From DATAFT01 sp035544635 (GTDB taxonomy: Bacteria; Acidobacteriota; Thermoanaerobaculia; Multivoradales; Multivoraceae): DNA of 14,263 bases. Below, piece after piece: positions 1 through 7,382 of this stretch. How positions within the stretch are numbered: position 1 is the first letter of the stretch; every line of letters begins with the position of its first letter. The DNA lies in assembly GCA_035544635.1 (NCBI GenBank), contig DATKDQ010000128.1:1-14263 (forward strand). Direction: 5' to 3'. Made by a program: the position numbers and the translations under genes. The notes below the pieces were generated by a model that did no database searches, was not told where the DNA came from, and saw only the letters and a list, made by a program, of their open reading frames with translations.

Positions 1-744
1 CCAGCTCGTGGCCGGCTCACCCGGCTGCGCCGCCTCGCCGCCGGAGTCCTGCCGCTCGAGCTCGAACGGCTCGTCGCCGGCGCGCTCGATTCTGACGCGG
101 AGCGGGAGCTCCCGCGCTCCCGGCCACACTCGAGGGATGACGTTGGGGTCGATCAGCGGCAGGCCGCCGTCCTGGGACGGCAGCAGCAGCTGCCGCAGGT
201 TCCCCTCGACGGCCCAGATCTCCGGGCTGCCCGCCCGGCGGACGAAGCAGGTGTCGGCGTCCGGGATGCAGTCGCCGATCTCGACCTCGAAGAGGAGGTC
301 GGAGCCGGGAACCTCGAGCGCGCCGCGGCCGTGGAGCGAGAGGCGGATGGTCTGCCCGATGCCGATGCCGTAGCGCGGCGCCGCGTCGGGGTCGGCGCTG
401 CGCACCACGCCGGAAGCGCCGAGGGTCGACCGCACCACCAGCTCCATCTCGGTCACGCGCACCGGCGCCGCCTGCGCGGTCAGGCATCGCCACAGGCCGT
501 CGAGGCGGGGCGAGTAGACGAGCGAGGGGGCCGAGCCGAGCGTGATCCGCAGCTCGCGGACGGTGAGCCCCTGGGGATCGACGTCGGCGATCACGCGCCC
601 GATGCGCAGGCTGCGCTCCCGCAGCGCCCGATCGCGCCGGTCCAGCCGGTGGTCCCAGAAGACGAGCGCGGCCAGGATCGCGGCGAGGACGATCGCGGTT
701 CTCCACGCCCGCCCCGCCTCACCGCTCGACGACGCCAGGATCAA
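1..744 (-). CDS. DUF4340-like membrane-anchored protein (partial, 3' end outside window)
   Basis: The frame is open for 248 codons to the window edge with no stop, so the C-terminus is missing. I take TTG at 744-742 as the start. It shares four bases (TTGA) with the stop of the upstream GldG-like gene, as at most junctions here, and no in-frame ATG or GTG precedes the membrane helix. A single N-terminal helix (about residues 16-30, AIVLAAILAALVFW) is followed by an extracytoplasmic beta-rich region with repeated strand-like stretches (IRLSLHGRGALEV, LLFEVEIGDC, EIWAVEGNL). Proteins of this build follow GldG in many GldA-GldF-GldG clusters and are annotated DUF4340; that assignment rests on order and general look, not on a decisive motif. 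Its role is unknown, probably an accessory to the exporter. An overlapping ORF at 17-706 in another frame is an Arg/Pro-rich shadow. Confidence 0.8.
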   Translation of the reverse strand, partial: MILASSSGEAGRAWRTAIVLAAILAALVFWDHRLDRRDRALRERSLRIGRVIADVDPQGLTVRELRITLGSAPSLVYSPRLDGLWRCLTAQAAPVRVTEMELVVRSTLGASGVVRSADPDAAPRYGIGIGQTIRLSLHGRGALEVPGSDLLFEVEIGDCIPDADTCFVRRAGSPEIWAVEGNLRQLLLPSQDGGLPLIDPNVIPRVWPGARELPLRVRIERAGDEPFELERQDSGGEAAQPGEPATSW

Positions 745-3700
745 GGCGTCCGTCCACTCGATCGCGACCGGGCCGCCGCGGCGTTCCAGGCGATCCGGCC
801 CACTGCGAAGACGAGGAGGCCGAGCGGGAAGCCGGCGATGACGGCGGCCCGCCAGAGCAGGCGACGCTCCGGCTCCACGTAGTCGAAGCCGCGCGCCACC
901 GCGCGTCGGGTCACTACCGCCGCCAGGTCCGGCTCCAGGGCGAGCGCCGCGGTCGCGTTCAGGAGCAGGTGGTCGGCGCGGAAGTCGGGGTCGAGGATGC
1001 GGTGGTTCTTGAACAGCTCAGAGCCGCCGATGAGAACGAGCCGGGCCGGGCGGCCGGGCTCCTCGGTTCTCCCGTTCGGGTGGGCCATCGCCGCCTCGGC
1101 CGGCGGCTCCGGATCCGGCGGCCGGACGTAGAGCGGGAAGACGCCTTCGAGCTCGACCGCCAGCGGCACACGGCCGAGGCGGCGCGCCTCCGGGTGCTCG
1201 ACGGCCGTCTCTCCCTCGAGCACCTCCTCGGGGAGAAAGCCGCCGGTCCAGTGGTAGCTCCAGGCGCGCGGGGACGTCGTCATCACGACGCGCGCGGTGA
1301 TGCCGTTCGCCGCCAGGGCGGCCGGGTCGAGCCGCAGGTAGCTGCCCCACACCAGCGCCTGATCGCCGAGGCCGCGCGTGATCGGCGACTCCGGCGAGAA
1401 GTTCGCCGCGCTGGCGCGCACGACGAAGGGCAGGGCGGAGTGCTGCTCGCGCAGCTCGCGCTGGGCGTCGCGGAAGATCGCGGCATCGTGGCGGATGGTG
1501 GTGGCCAGATCGTCGAAGAGCACCTCGCGCACCAGGTGGATCCCGAGGTCGGGCAGATACATGCCCTCGAGCTCCGGCCACTGCGGCTGCGGCCAGTAGA
1601 CGAAGGAGTGGCCGCGGCCCGGGTACTGGCGCGCCTGGAGGTTGAAGTGCTGGGCGGCGATCAGGACCGGCCTGCCCCGGCGCAGGAACCCGGTTGCGGC
1701 CTCCAGCATGGGGTCGATGCGCCGCCGCGGCTGGAGCCAGATCAGGAGGTCGGCGTCGTCCGGGAGGTGCGGGTCCGGTGGGCTCACGTGCGTGACCCGG
1801 AAGTCGTTCTGCTCCAGGATCGCCCGGGCGACGGCGTAGACGTCGGTCCCGGTGGGCGCCATGCGCCCGCGCTGCTGATACTCCTCGTGCGCCTCGGCCG
1901 GCGACAGCCGCGGAGAGTCCGGCGCCAGGGCGACGAGCACGTCGCGTCCGGTGCGCAGCCGCCACAGCGCGAAGGCGAGGCGGAACTCCAGGTGCTCGAA
2001 CGAGAGAGCGTCGGGGAAGGCGAGCACGGTCTCGGCCGCGCCCGAGCGCTGGCGCAGGCGCAGGGAGGCATGGATCGATCGGACCACCGTGACGTGCTCG
2101 TCGCGCGACGTGATCTGGATCGGCTCGATCCCCTGCCCCGGCAGGGCCGCGCGCGCGGCGGCATCGAGCGTCTCCGGTCTCACCCGTCGCAGGCTCAGAT
2201 CCGCGCCCGCGGCGCGCAGCTCCACGAGCGCATCGAGCAGACGGCGCAGATGGCGGCGCATCTCCGGCGGCAGGTGGGAATCACCCGAGAAGACGATCTC
2301 GACGTCGACGGCATGCTCGCCGATGGCGCCGCGGGCGAGCTCGCTCGTTCGTGGCGCCAGCCGGCTGAGCTCGCCCGCGCTGACGTCGATCCGTCCCGGG
2401 AGGGCGGGCGCGGCGCTTGTGATCGCGGTCACGGCGATCCAGGCCAGCGCGGCGCCGGAGAGGCCGCTCGCCGCCCGACGGAATCCGCCCGGCGATCGTC
2501 GACCCTCGACCGCCGCGTGCGGTCGGGGCACGCCGCGGGCGAGTGCGATCCCGGCCAGGACGGCGGCGGGCAGCAGTACGGTCACGCCGCGCCAGAGCAG
2601 ACGGCGCGAGGGCGAGAGCTCACGGATGGGCTCGCCGCGCGGCACTGTGGCGCCGCCCGACACCAGGCGCTCGTCCGACGCCAGGGTCGCAACCAGCACG
2701 TCGACCAGCCGCCCGTGGGCCGCGCCGGGATCGTGGTAGCTGTGGTCGTGGAGCGGTGTGGCTCCGGCCAGCGCGACGATCGAGCCGCGCCACGGGTCGT
2801 CGGGGCGCAGCCACACGACGAGCGGCTGCTTCGACACCGGCGCGCCGGCGAGGGCGTCGAGCTCCGGCCCGAGCCGCTGCAGGGAGAGAGCCCGCGGCGC
2901 TTCCGGCAGGAGCCGGCTCTCCTCGCTGGTGGTGGCCAGGATCTCCGCGCTCCAGCCGCGCTCGGCGAGGCGCTCCGGGTCGGGCAGGAGCGGCGTCGGA
3001 GCGATGAAGAGCAGGGTCCCGTTGGGCTGGCCGCGCAGGCGCTGGAACGACTGGTTGGGGGCGATGGAGCGGATCATGAAGGGCGCCGGCACCGACTCCG
3101 TCCCGAGCTCGAGGTGCCCGGAGCGCTGGTCGAGCACGAGGCCGCGCACCGGGCGCAGCCCGTACTCGGCGAGGAGCGGCTCCATGCCGTACCGAGCGCG
3201 ATCGAAGACCGCCGCCGGCTCCCCGTCGGCCTCGCCGCGGGTGGCCGCGAGCGCGCTGCCGGCGATCACCAGACTGCGCCCACGGTCGAGAAAGCGATCG
3301 ATCTGGCGCAGCCGAGAGGCGTCGATCCGCTCCGGCTCGATCCAGAACAGGAGGTCCGCCTCGGGCGGGATGGCGTCGCCCGCATCGAGATCGACGTCGA
3401 TCACGGTGGCGCGCCGCGACAGGTCCTGGCGCAGGTCCGCGAAGCCCGCCGGCGAGGACACCGCCACCGTCGGCCGGCGCGGCCGCTCCAGTTGGCGCAG
3501 GTGCCCCACGATGAGGGACTGCAATCGCGGCAGGTGAGCGGGCTCGATGCCGTTGAGGACGACCTGCGGGCGCGGGCCGTACGCGATGGTCAGGCTCGAC
3601 CACACGGTCCGCTCGCTGTAGGAGTCGCGCGCCACGCTGCGCACGCGGAAGGGAGCGATGCGCTGGCGGGACGCATAGGCGGCCAGCTCGGGGTCGGCGG

Positions 3701-4016
3701 CGGCGTCGACGATCTGATAGGTGAAGCGGCCGGCCGATGCGCGGGCCATGGCGCGGAGGAGATCCACCACGTCGCGCTCCAGCCGGCGCATCGAGGACGG
3801 CATCTGGCTGCGCGGGCTCGTGTAATAGACGACGAGGACCTCGCCGTCGAGCGCTGCGAGCGCCCGGCGCGTCGAGTCGTCGAGCGCGATCGCCTTGACG
3901 GGTGCCAGGTCGACGCGGGCGTGGCGATAGTGATCGGCGACCCGGACCGCGTACACGGCGCTCGCCAGCCCGAGGGCGGCGCACAGGCCGGCGGCTGCGG
4001 CGTGGCGCCGGCTCAC
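741..4016 (-). CDS. GldG-like ABC exporter auxiliary protein, tandem double-module (1091 aa)
   Basis: This is the extracytoplasmic auxiliary subunit of a GldAFG-type ABC system (GldG family, sugar-binding-like DUF). Module 1 has an N-terminal helix (about 8-25), an extracytoplasmic domain and a closing helix (about 474-494). Module 2 repeats the plan: helix near 521-538, domain, closing helix about 1054-1076. Matching landmarks are MRRLERDVVDLLRAM (76-90) with MRRHLRRLLDALVEL (586-600), ADLLFWIEP (220-228) with ADLLIWLQP (755-763), and RRLLWR at 471 and again at 1051. GldG proteins are usually near 500-600 residues, so this is about double length with no stop or frameshift between halves. The start is GTG at 4016-4014, overlapping the permease stop (GTGA) with GAGG about 8 bases upstream. 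The in-frame ATG at 4052 would overlap the permease by 40 bases and is less likely. Its ligand is unknown. Confidence 0.9.
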   Translation of the reverse strand: MSRRHAAAAGLCAALGLASAVYAVRVADHYRHARVDLAPVKAIALDDSTRRALAALDGEVLVVYYTSPRSQMPSSMRRLERDVVDLLRAMARASAGRFTYQIVDAAADPELAAYASRQRIAPFRVRSVARDSYSERTVWSSLTIAYGPRPQVVLNGIEPAHLPRLQSLIVGHLRQLERPRRPTVAVSSPAGFADLRQDLSRRATVIDVDLDAGDAIPPEADLLFWIEPERIDASRLRQIDRFLDRGRSLVIAGSALAATRGEADGEPAAVFDRARYGMEPLLAEYGLRPVRGLVLDQRSGHLELGTESVPAPFMIRSIAPNQSFQRLRGQPNGTLLFIAPTPLLPDPERLAERGWSAEILATTSEESRLLPEAPRALSLQRLGPELDALAGAPVSKQPLVVWLRPDDPWRGSIVALAGATPLHDHSYHDPGAAHGRLVDVLVATLASDERLVSGGATVPRGEPIRELSPSRRLLWRGVTVLLPAAVLAGIALARGVPRPHAAVEGRRSPGGFRRAASGLSGAALAWIAVTAITSAAPALPGRIDVSAGELSRLAPRTSELARGAIGEHAVDVEIVFSGDSHLPPEMRRHLRRLLDALVELRAAGADLSLRRVRPETLDAAARAALPGQGIEPIQITSRDEHVTVVRSIHASLRLRQRSGAAETVLAFPDALSFEHLEFRLAFALWRLRTGRDVLVALAPDSPRLSPAEAHEEYQQRGRMAPTGTDVYAVARAILEQNDFRVTHVSPPDPHLPDDADLLIWLQPRRRIDPMLEAATGFLRRGRPVLIAAQHFNLQARQYPGRGHSFVYWPQPQWPELEGMYLPDLGIHLVREVLFDDLATTIRHDAAIFRDAQRELREQHSALPFVVRASAANFSPESPITRGLGDQALVWGSYLRLDPAALAANGITARVVMTTSPRAWSYHWTGGFLPEEVLEGETAVEHPEARRLGRVPLAVELEGVFPLYVRPPDPEPPAEAAMAHPNGRTEEPGRPARLVLIGGSELFKNHRILDPDFRADHLLLNATAALALEPDLAAVVTRRAVARGFDYVEPERRLLWRAAVIAGFPLGLLVFAVGRIAWNAAAARSRSSGRTP

Positions 4017-4780
4017 GAGCGCAGCCTCGCGAGCAGGATCGCGTTGATCCACAGGTAGAGCGCGGTCTGGAGCACGAAGTAGGCCACCGCCGGCAGCTCG
4101 ATCACGCCGCGCACGAAGGGCTGGTAGCGCGGGGCGATCGAGACCGTCTCGTAGAAGAGCGTGCCTGCGCCGAGCGCGGGAGCCAGGCCGTCGACGACCG
4201 CCACCACGCGGTCATCGCCGCCGAGCACCAGCAGGGAGCAGGCGACCATGCCGAGCACGAAGGCGATGATCTGATCGCTCGACAGGGCCGACAGACACAT
4301 GCCGAGAGCGAGGAACATCGCGCCCAGCAGGAAGAGACCCAGGTACCCGGAGAGGATCGGCCCCAGATCGGGCGACCCCAGGACCAGCAGCATGACGACG
4401 ATCGGCGCGGAGCCGGCCAGGAAGAGCAGGTAGAGGCCGAGGGCGGCGACATACTTGCCGAGGATCGCCTGCAGCGGGTGGATCGGCAGCGTCAAGAGCA
4501 GCTCGATCGTGCCCTGCTTGCGCTCCTCGGCCCACAGCCGCATGGTCACGGCGGGCAGGAAGACGGAGAGCAGGAGCGGCAGCAGCTCGAAGAACGCGCT
4601 CATCTCGAGCGTGCCCGCGAGGAAGAACTCGTTCATGAAGATGGTGTTGGTCAGCACCACGAACGCGATGGTGTAGACGTACGCGATGTTGGAGTCGAAG
4701 TACGCGCCGAGCTCGCGGCCGGCGACCAGGCGGATGCCGGTCCACGCGCCCGCGGGAAGCGCCGCCCGGGAGTCGCTCAC
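4013..4780 (-). CDS. ABC-2 type permease, GldF-like (255 aa)
   Basis: This is the integral-membrane subunit of an ABC exporter and should pair with the ATPase just upstream. About six hydrophobic segments are visible, near residues 32-50, 62-80, 106-131, 143-163, 169-187 and 230-252. The cytoplasmic motif AEERKQGTIELLLTLPI (85-101) is characteristic of ABC-2 permeases of the GldF/NosY kind. Length fits the family (about 240-260). The start is GTG at 4780-4778, overlapping the ATPase stop as GTGA, with AGGA about 7 bases upstream. The gene's own stop overlaps the start of the GldG-like gene in the same way. In Bacteroidetes the GldAFG system supports gliding. Homologues elsewhere have no proven substrate, so a motility role should not be assumed. 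Confidence 0.93.
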   Translation of the reverse strand: MSDSRAALPAGAWTGIRLVAGRELGAYFDSNIAYVYTIAFVVLTNTIFMNEFFLAGTLEMSAFFELLPLLLSVFLPAVTMRLWAEERKQGTIELLLTLPIHPLQAILGKYVAALGLYLLFLAGSAPIVVMLLVLGSPDLGPILSGYLGLFLLGAMFLALGMCLSALSSDQIIAFVLGMVACSLLVLGGDDRVVAVVDGLAPALGAGTLFYETVSIAPRYQPFVRGVIELPAVAYFVLQTALYLWINAILLARLRS

Positions 4781-5511
4781 CCGGCGTTCCTGTGCGCCCT
4801 CACCACGTCGAGCACGGCGTGCTCCAGCGCAAGACCCCGCTCGCGGGCTTGGCCCGCCAGCGCGTCGACGCTGGTGTCCGCCAGCAGCCGACCGTCGTCG
4901 ATGATCAGCAGCCGCTCGCAGATCGCCGTGAGCTCGCTCAGGATGTGGCTGGAGAAGAGGATGGTCCGATGCTCGCGCAGGCCGGCCATCAGCTCGCGGA
5001 AGGCGAGCACCTGCAGCGGGTCGAGGCCGTGAGTGGGCTCGTCCAGCACCAGCACCGGCGGGTCGTGGATCAGCGCCGCGGCGAGGCCGATGCGCTGGCG
5101 GAAGCCCTTCGAGCACTGGTGCACGCGTTTGGCGAGGACCCCGGCGAGGTCGCAGCGGCCGATCACCCACTCCATCCGCTGGCGCAGCGCGCGGCCGCGA
5201 ACACCACGGATGCGGGCCATGAAGGCGAGCAGGCGGTCGACGCGCATGCCCTCGTAGAGGGCGTTGTGCTCGGGCAGGTAGCCCAGGTTCCGGCGGATCT
5301 CGAGCGGCTCGCGCTCGACGTCGAAGCCGAGCACGCACACCTGCCCGGCGGTCGGCCGGAGCCAGGTCGAGATCATCCTCATGACCGTGCTCTTGCCGGC
5401 GCCGTTGGGGCCGAGGAAGCCGGCGATCTCACCCTCGCGGACGGCGAAGGAGACCTGATCGACGGCGAGCGTCGAGCCGTAGCGCTTGGTGACGTCGGTG
5501 AGAGCGATCAC
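4777..5511 (-). CDS. ABC transporter ATP-binding protein, GldA-like (244 aa)
   Basis: This is the cytoplasmic ATPase that would power the downstream permease. Motifs in order: Walker A GPNGAGKST (34-42), Q-loop region LGYLPEHN (77-83, with Glu where many ABC proteins have Gln), signature CSKGFRQR (133-140), Walker B VLVLDEP (153-159) and switch His in SSHILSEL (H189). The SKGFRQR form of the signature and the LPE Q-loop are usual in the GldA/ABC-2 exporter group and are not defects. The start is GTG at 5511-5509, sharing GTGA with the M20 peptidase stop; the upstream GGA is only a weak ribosome binding site, so translation probably depends on coupling. All catalytic elements are present. Confidence 0.96.
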   Translation of the reverse strand: MIALTDVTKRYGSTLAVDQVSFAVREGEIAGFLGPNGAGKSTVMRMISTWLRPTAGQVCVLGFDVEREPLEIRRNLGYLPEHNALYEGMRVDRLLAFMARIRGVRGRALRQRMEWVIGRCDLAGVLAKRVHQCSKGFRQRIGLAAALIHDPPVLVLDEPTHGLDPLQVLAFRELMAGLREHRTILFSSHILSELTAICERLLIIDDGRLLADTSVDALAGQARERGLALEHAVLDVVRAHRNAG

Positions 5512-6689
5512 GGTTCCGTCGCGATCGCGACCAGGAGCCGGCAGCCGCCGACGAACTCGCGCACGTCGACGTACTCGTCGACGGTGTGCGGCGCGTGCTG
5601 CCCGGCGCCCAGCGTGACGGTGGGCACGCCCTTCGCGTTCAGGTAGTTGGCGTCGAGGCCGCCGTTCGCGATCCGCGTCCTGGGGTCGAGCCGGAGCCTG
5701 ACGCCGGCGCGGATCGCGAGCACGACCGGCGGCGAGTCCTCCGCCATGCGGAAGGAGTCGTAGTCGCGCGCGGCGCGGAACTCGACGGCGCCGGAGCGCC
5801 CGCGATCGTCGGTGACGCTCTTGGCGGCCCGGGTGAAGGCGGCGCGGTAGGCGCCGGTGATCTCGTCGATGAAGCGGGGCGCGTGGCTGCGCGACTCGCC
5901 GCGCACGTAGACGTGGTCGGTGACCTGGTTGGTGGCCTCACCGCCGCGCAGGATCCCGACGTTGGAGGTGCCCTCGTGGCGACCCTTCTTGACCTTCCCG
6001 AAGTAGCCGCGCCTCGCCACGTCGGCGATCGCCCTGCTGGCGATGAGCGCCGCGGAGATGCCGCGCTCGGGCGCGACCCCGGCGTGCGCCGCCTTGCCGC
6101 GCACGTCCACCTCCCAGCGGTCGGCGCCGATCGCGCCGATGGTGATCTCCGCCGGGTCGCCGCCGTCGATGTTGAAGCCCATCGCGGGACGGCCGAGGTC
6201 GTCGAGATCGACGTGACGGGCGCCGAGGAGGCCGACCTCCTCGCCGACGGTGAAGAGGAGGGTCAGCGGCGGGTGGGGGAGCCGGTCGCGGAGCAGGGTC
6301 TCGACCAGCGTCACCAGCGCGGCGCAGGCGGTGCGGTTGTCGCCGCCGAGCGCGGTCGAGCCGGCGCTCGTGATACGACCTCCTTTCCTGATCGCCTTCG
6401 CGCCGCGGACCAGAGGCACGGTGTCCATATGCCCCATGAACAACCGAGGCGATGCGTCTCGTATGCCGTCGGTGCCGGGCAGGCGAACGATCAGGTTGCC
6501 CACCTCGTAGCCGGGCAGCCGCTCGTGGACGCGGTCGTGGCGGACCCACCCCGGCCTGCAGCCGGCGGCCAGCAGCTTGGCGCGCACCGCGGCGGCGACC
6601 TTGCCCTCCCTGCCGGAGAGACCCTCGATCGCGAGCAGATCGAGGAGGTGCTGGAGGGCGCGAGTGCGGTCGACGGCAGCGAACGCCAT
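5508..6689 (-). CDS. M20 family metallopeptidase, peptidase T-like (393 aa)
   Basis: This is a predicted two-metal exopeptidase or amidohydrolase. The ligand set is complete: HMDTV (H87, D89), GGDN (bridging D117), GEEVGLLGA (catalytic/ligand E150-E151), NIDGG (D175) and HAPHT (H368). AAHAGVAPERG (H202) marks the lid/dimerisation domain, roughly 185-290. Length and motif spacing resemble PepT and PepT-like tripeptidases (about 370-410 residues). There is no signal peptide, so it should be cytoplasmic. The ATG at 6689 follows a 99-bp spacer and is the first gene of the unit; no Shine-Dalgarno sequence is evident. The stop overlaps the ABC ATPase start (GTGA), linking the peptidase to the exporter. 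The substrate could be small peptides or another amide; the sequence does not decide. Confidence 0.94.
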   Translation of the reverse strand: MAFAAVDRTRALQHLLDLLAIEGLSGREGKVAAAVRAKLLAAGCRPGWVRHDRVHERLPGYEVGNLIVRLPGTDGIRDASPRLFMGHMDTVPLVRGAKAIRKGGRITSAGSTALGGDNRTACAALVTLVETLLRDRLPHPPLTLLFTVGEEVGLLGARHVDLDDLGRPAMGFNIDGGDPAEITIGAIGADRWEVDVRGKAAHAGVAPERGISAALIASRAIADVARRGYFGKVKKGRHEGTSNVGILRGGEATNQVTDHVYVRGESRSHAPRFIDEITGAYRAAFTRAAKSVTDDRGRSGAVEFRAARDYDSFRMAEDSPPVVLAIRAGVRLRLDPRTRIANGGLDANYLNAKGVPTVTLGAGQHAPHTVDEYVDVREFVGGCRLLVAIATEP

Positions 6690-6788
6690 GGCGTGGTGCG
6701 GCGCGGGCCGCGCGGGAGCGGCACGAGTGTACCTCGGGTCGCTACCGCGGACGAGCGCGCGCGACGGGAAGCTCCACGGGGAGTCGCG
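6690..6788 (-). other. 99-bp spacer between DNA glycosylase and M20 peptidase genes
   Basis: This short non-coding gap separates two coupled gene groups and is the natural place for the promoter of the peptidase-exporter unit. The only AT-leaning hexamer resembling a -10 box is TACACT on the minus strand (plus 6726-6731), about 37 bases before the ATG. I see no convincing -35 box, so promoter assignment is weak. The gap is small enough for read-through from the upstream group. Confidence 0.4.
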
Positions 6789-6789
6789 C
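6759..6789 (-). repeat. Stem-loop at the end of the DNA glycosylase gene
   Basis: Perfect 7-bp arms GCGCGAC (6759-6765) and GTCGCGC (6783-6789) enclose a 17-base loop immediately after, and touching, the TAG stop. No T-tract follows, so it is not a classical intrinsic terminator. It could slow 3' decay or be chance in such GC-rich sequence. Confidence 0.3.
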
Positions 6790-7382
6790 TACCGGGCGCG
6801 GGCGCGGCTGACGTTCGGGTCGTCCACCACGAACCAGCGCCACGGATGCTCGACCGCCCTGGAGAGCCCGATGCGGCGAGAGCAACCGGCGCGCAGCGGC
6901 GGCGGCGCACCGTCGTCCACGATGTGGATGCCACGGTCGCTGGCGACGAGGTCGGCGCCGTCGTCGTCGCGGTCGATCGCGAGCGCCTGACACAGGCGCG
7001 CCGGGCCCGAGCACAGCTCGCGCGGCGGCCGGGCTCCGCGCCGCTCGCGCATCGCCTCGACCCCTTCGAGCGGCGCCAGCGCGCGGATCAGGACCGCGCT
7101 CCCGGCGCCCTCGTCTTCGCACACCGCGTTGGCGCACCAGTGCATGCCGTAGGTGAAGTACACGTAGAGATGCCCGGGCGGCCCGAACATAGTGGCGTTG
7201 CGGGCGGTGCGGCCGCGGTAGGCGTGGCTGGCGGGATCCATCGCGCCGACGTAGGCCTCGACCTCGACGATGCGTCCGGCAGCGCCCCGGCAGACCAGGA
7301 CCTTGTTGAGCAGATCGGGCGCGACCTCGCGCGAGTCGCGCCGGTAGAAGGCCCTCGGGACGATCTTCGACGGTGGGATCAT
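6789..7382 (-). CDS. mpg: DNA-3-methyladenine glycosylase, AAG/Mpg family (197 aa)
   Basis: This base-excision repair enzyme removes alkylated purines such as 3-methyladenine. The family signature is clear: LLNKVLV (24-30), IVEVEAYVG (38-46) with the catalytic Glu at E42 (equivalent to the Glu in human AAG ETEAY), then ASHAYRGRTARNATMF (51-66) and LYVYFTYGMHWC (72-83), followed by LIRALAPLEG (98-107). The bacterial form is usually 190-210 residues, so it is full length. ATG at 7382-7380 overlaps the stop of the membrane-protein gene (ATGA), and the gene ends with TAG at 6789. Nothing in the two genes before it concerns DNA repair, so the coupling is unexpected. A longer open frame runs in from 9437 but is an Arg/Pro-rich shadow of the upstream gene. 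Confidence 0.96.
   Translation of the reverse strand: MIPPSKIVPRAFYRRDSREVAPDLLNKVLVCRGAAGRIVEVEAYVGAMDPASHAYRGRTARNATMFGPPGHLYVYFTYGMHWCANAVCEDEGAGSAVLIRALAPLEGVEAMRERRGARPPRELCSGPARLCQALAIDRDDDGADLVASDRGIHIVDDGAPPPLRAGCSRRIGLSRAVEHPWRWFVVDDPNVSRARAR

Noticed and set aside
17..706. A 229-residue minus-strand ORF with an ATG start.
   Set aside because: It is an Arg/Pro/Ala-rich product in another frame. The TTG-started frame over the same bases has a membrane helix and balanced composition, and keeps the 4-base overlap.
4016..4052. The in-frame ATG at 4052 as start of the GldG-like protein.
   Set aside because: It would overlap the permease by 40 bases. GTG at 4016 gives the GTGA overlap, a GAGG ribosome binding site and a short N-terminus before the helix.
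969..4058. A 1029-codon open frame on the plus strand, antisense to the GldG-like gene.
   Set aside because: It is rich in Arg, Gly and Glu/Asp with no hydrophobic pattern, domain motif or family look. Long antisense frames are expected in very GC-rich genes, and the minus-strand product has clear helices and repeats.
6726..6731. TACACT on the minus strand as the promoter -10 box of the peptidase unit.
   Set aside because: There is no matching -35 box at normal spacing. A single hexamer is not enough for a promoter call, so it is only noted in the spacer entry.
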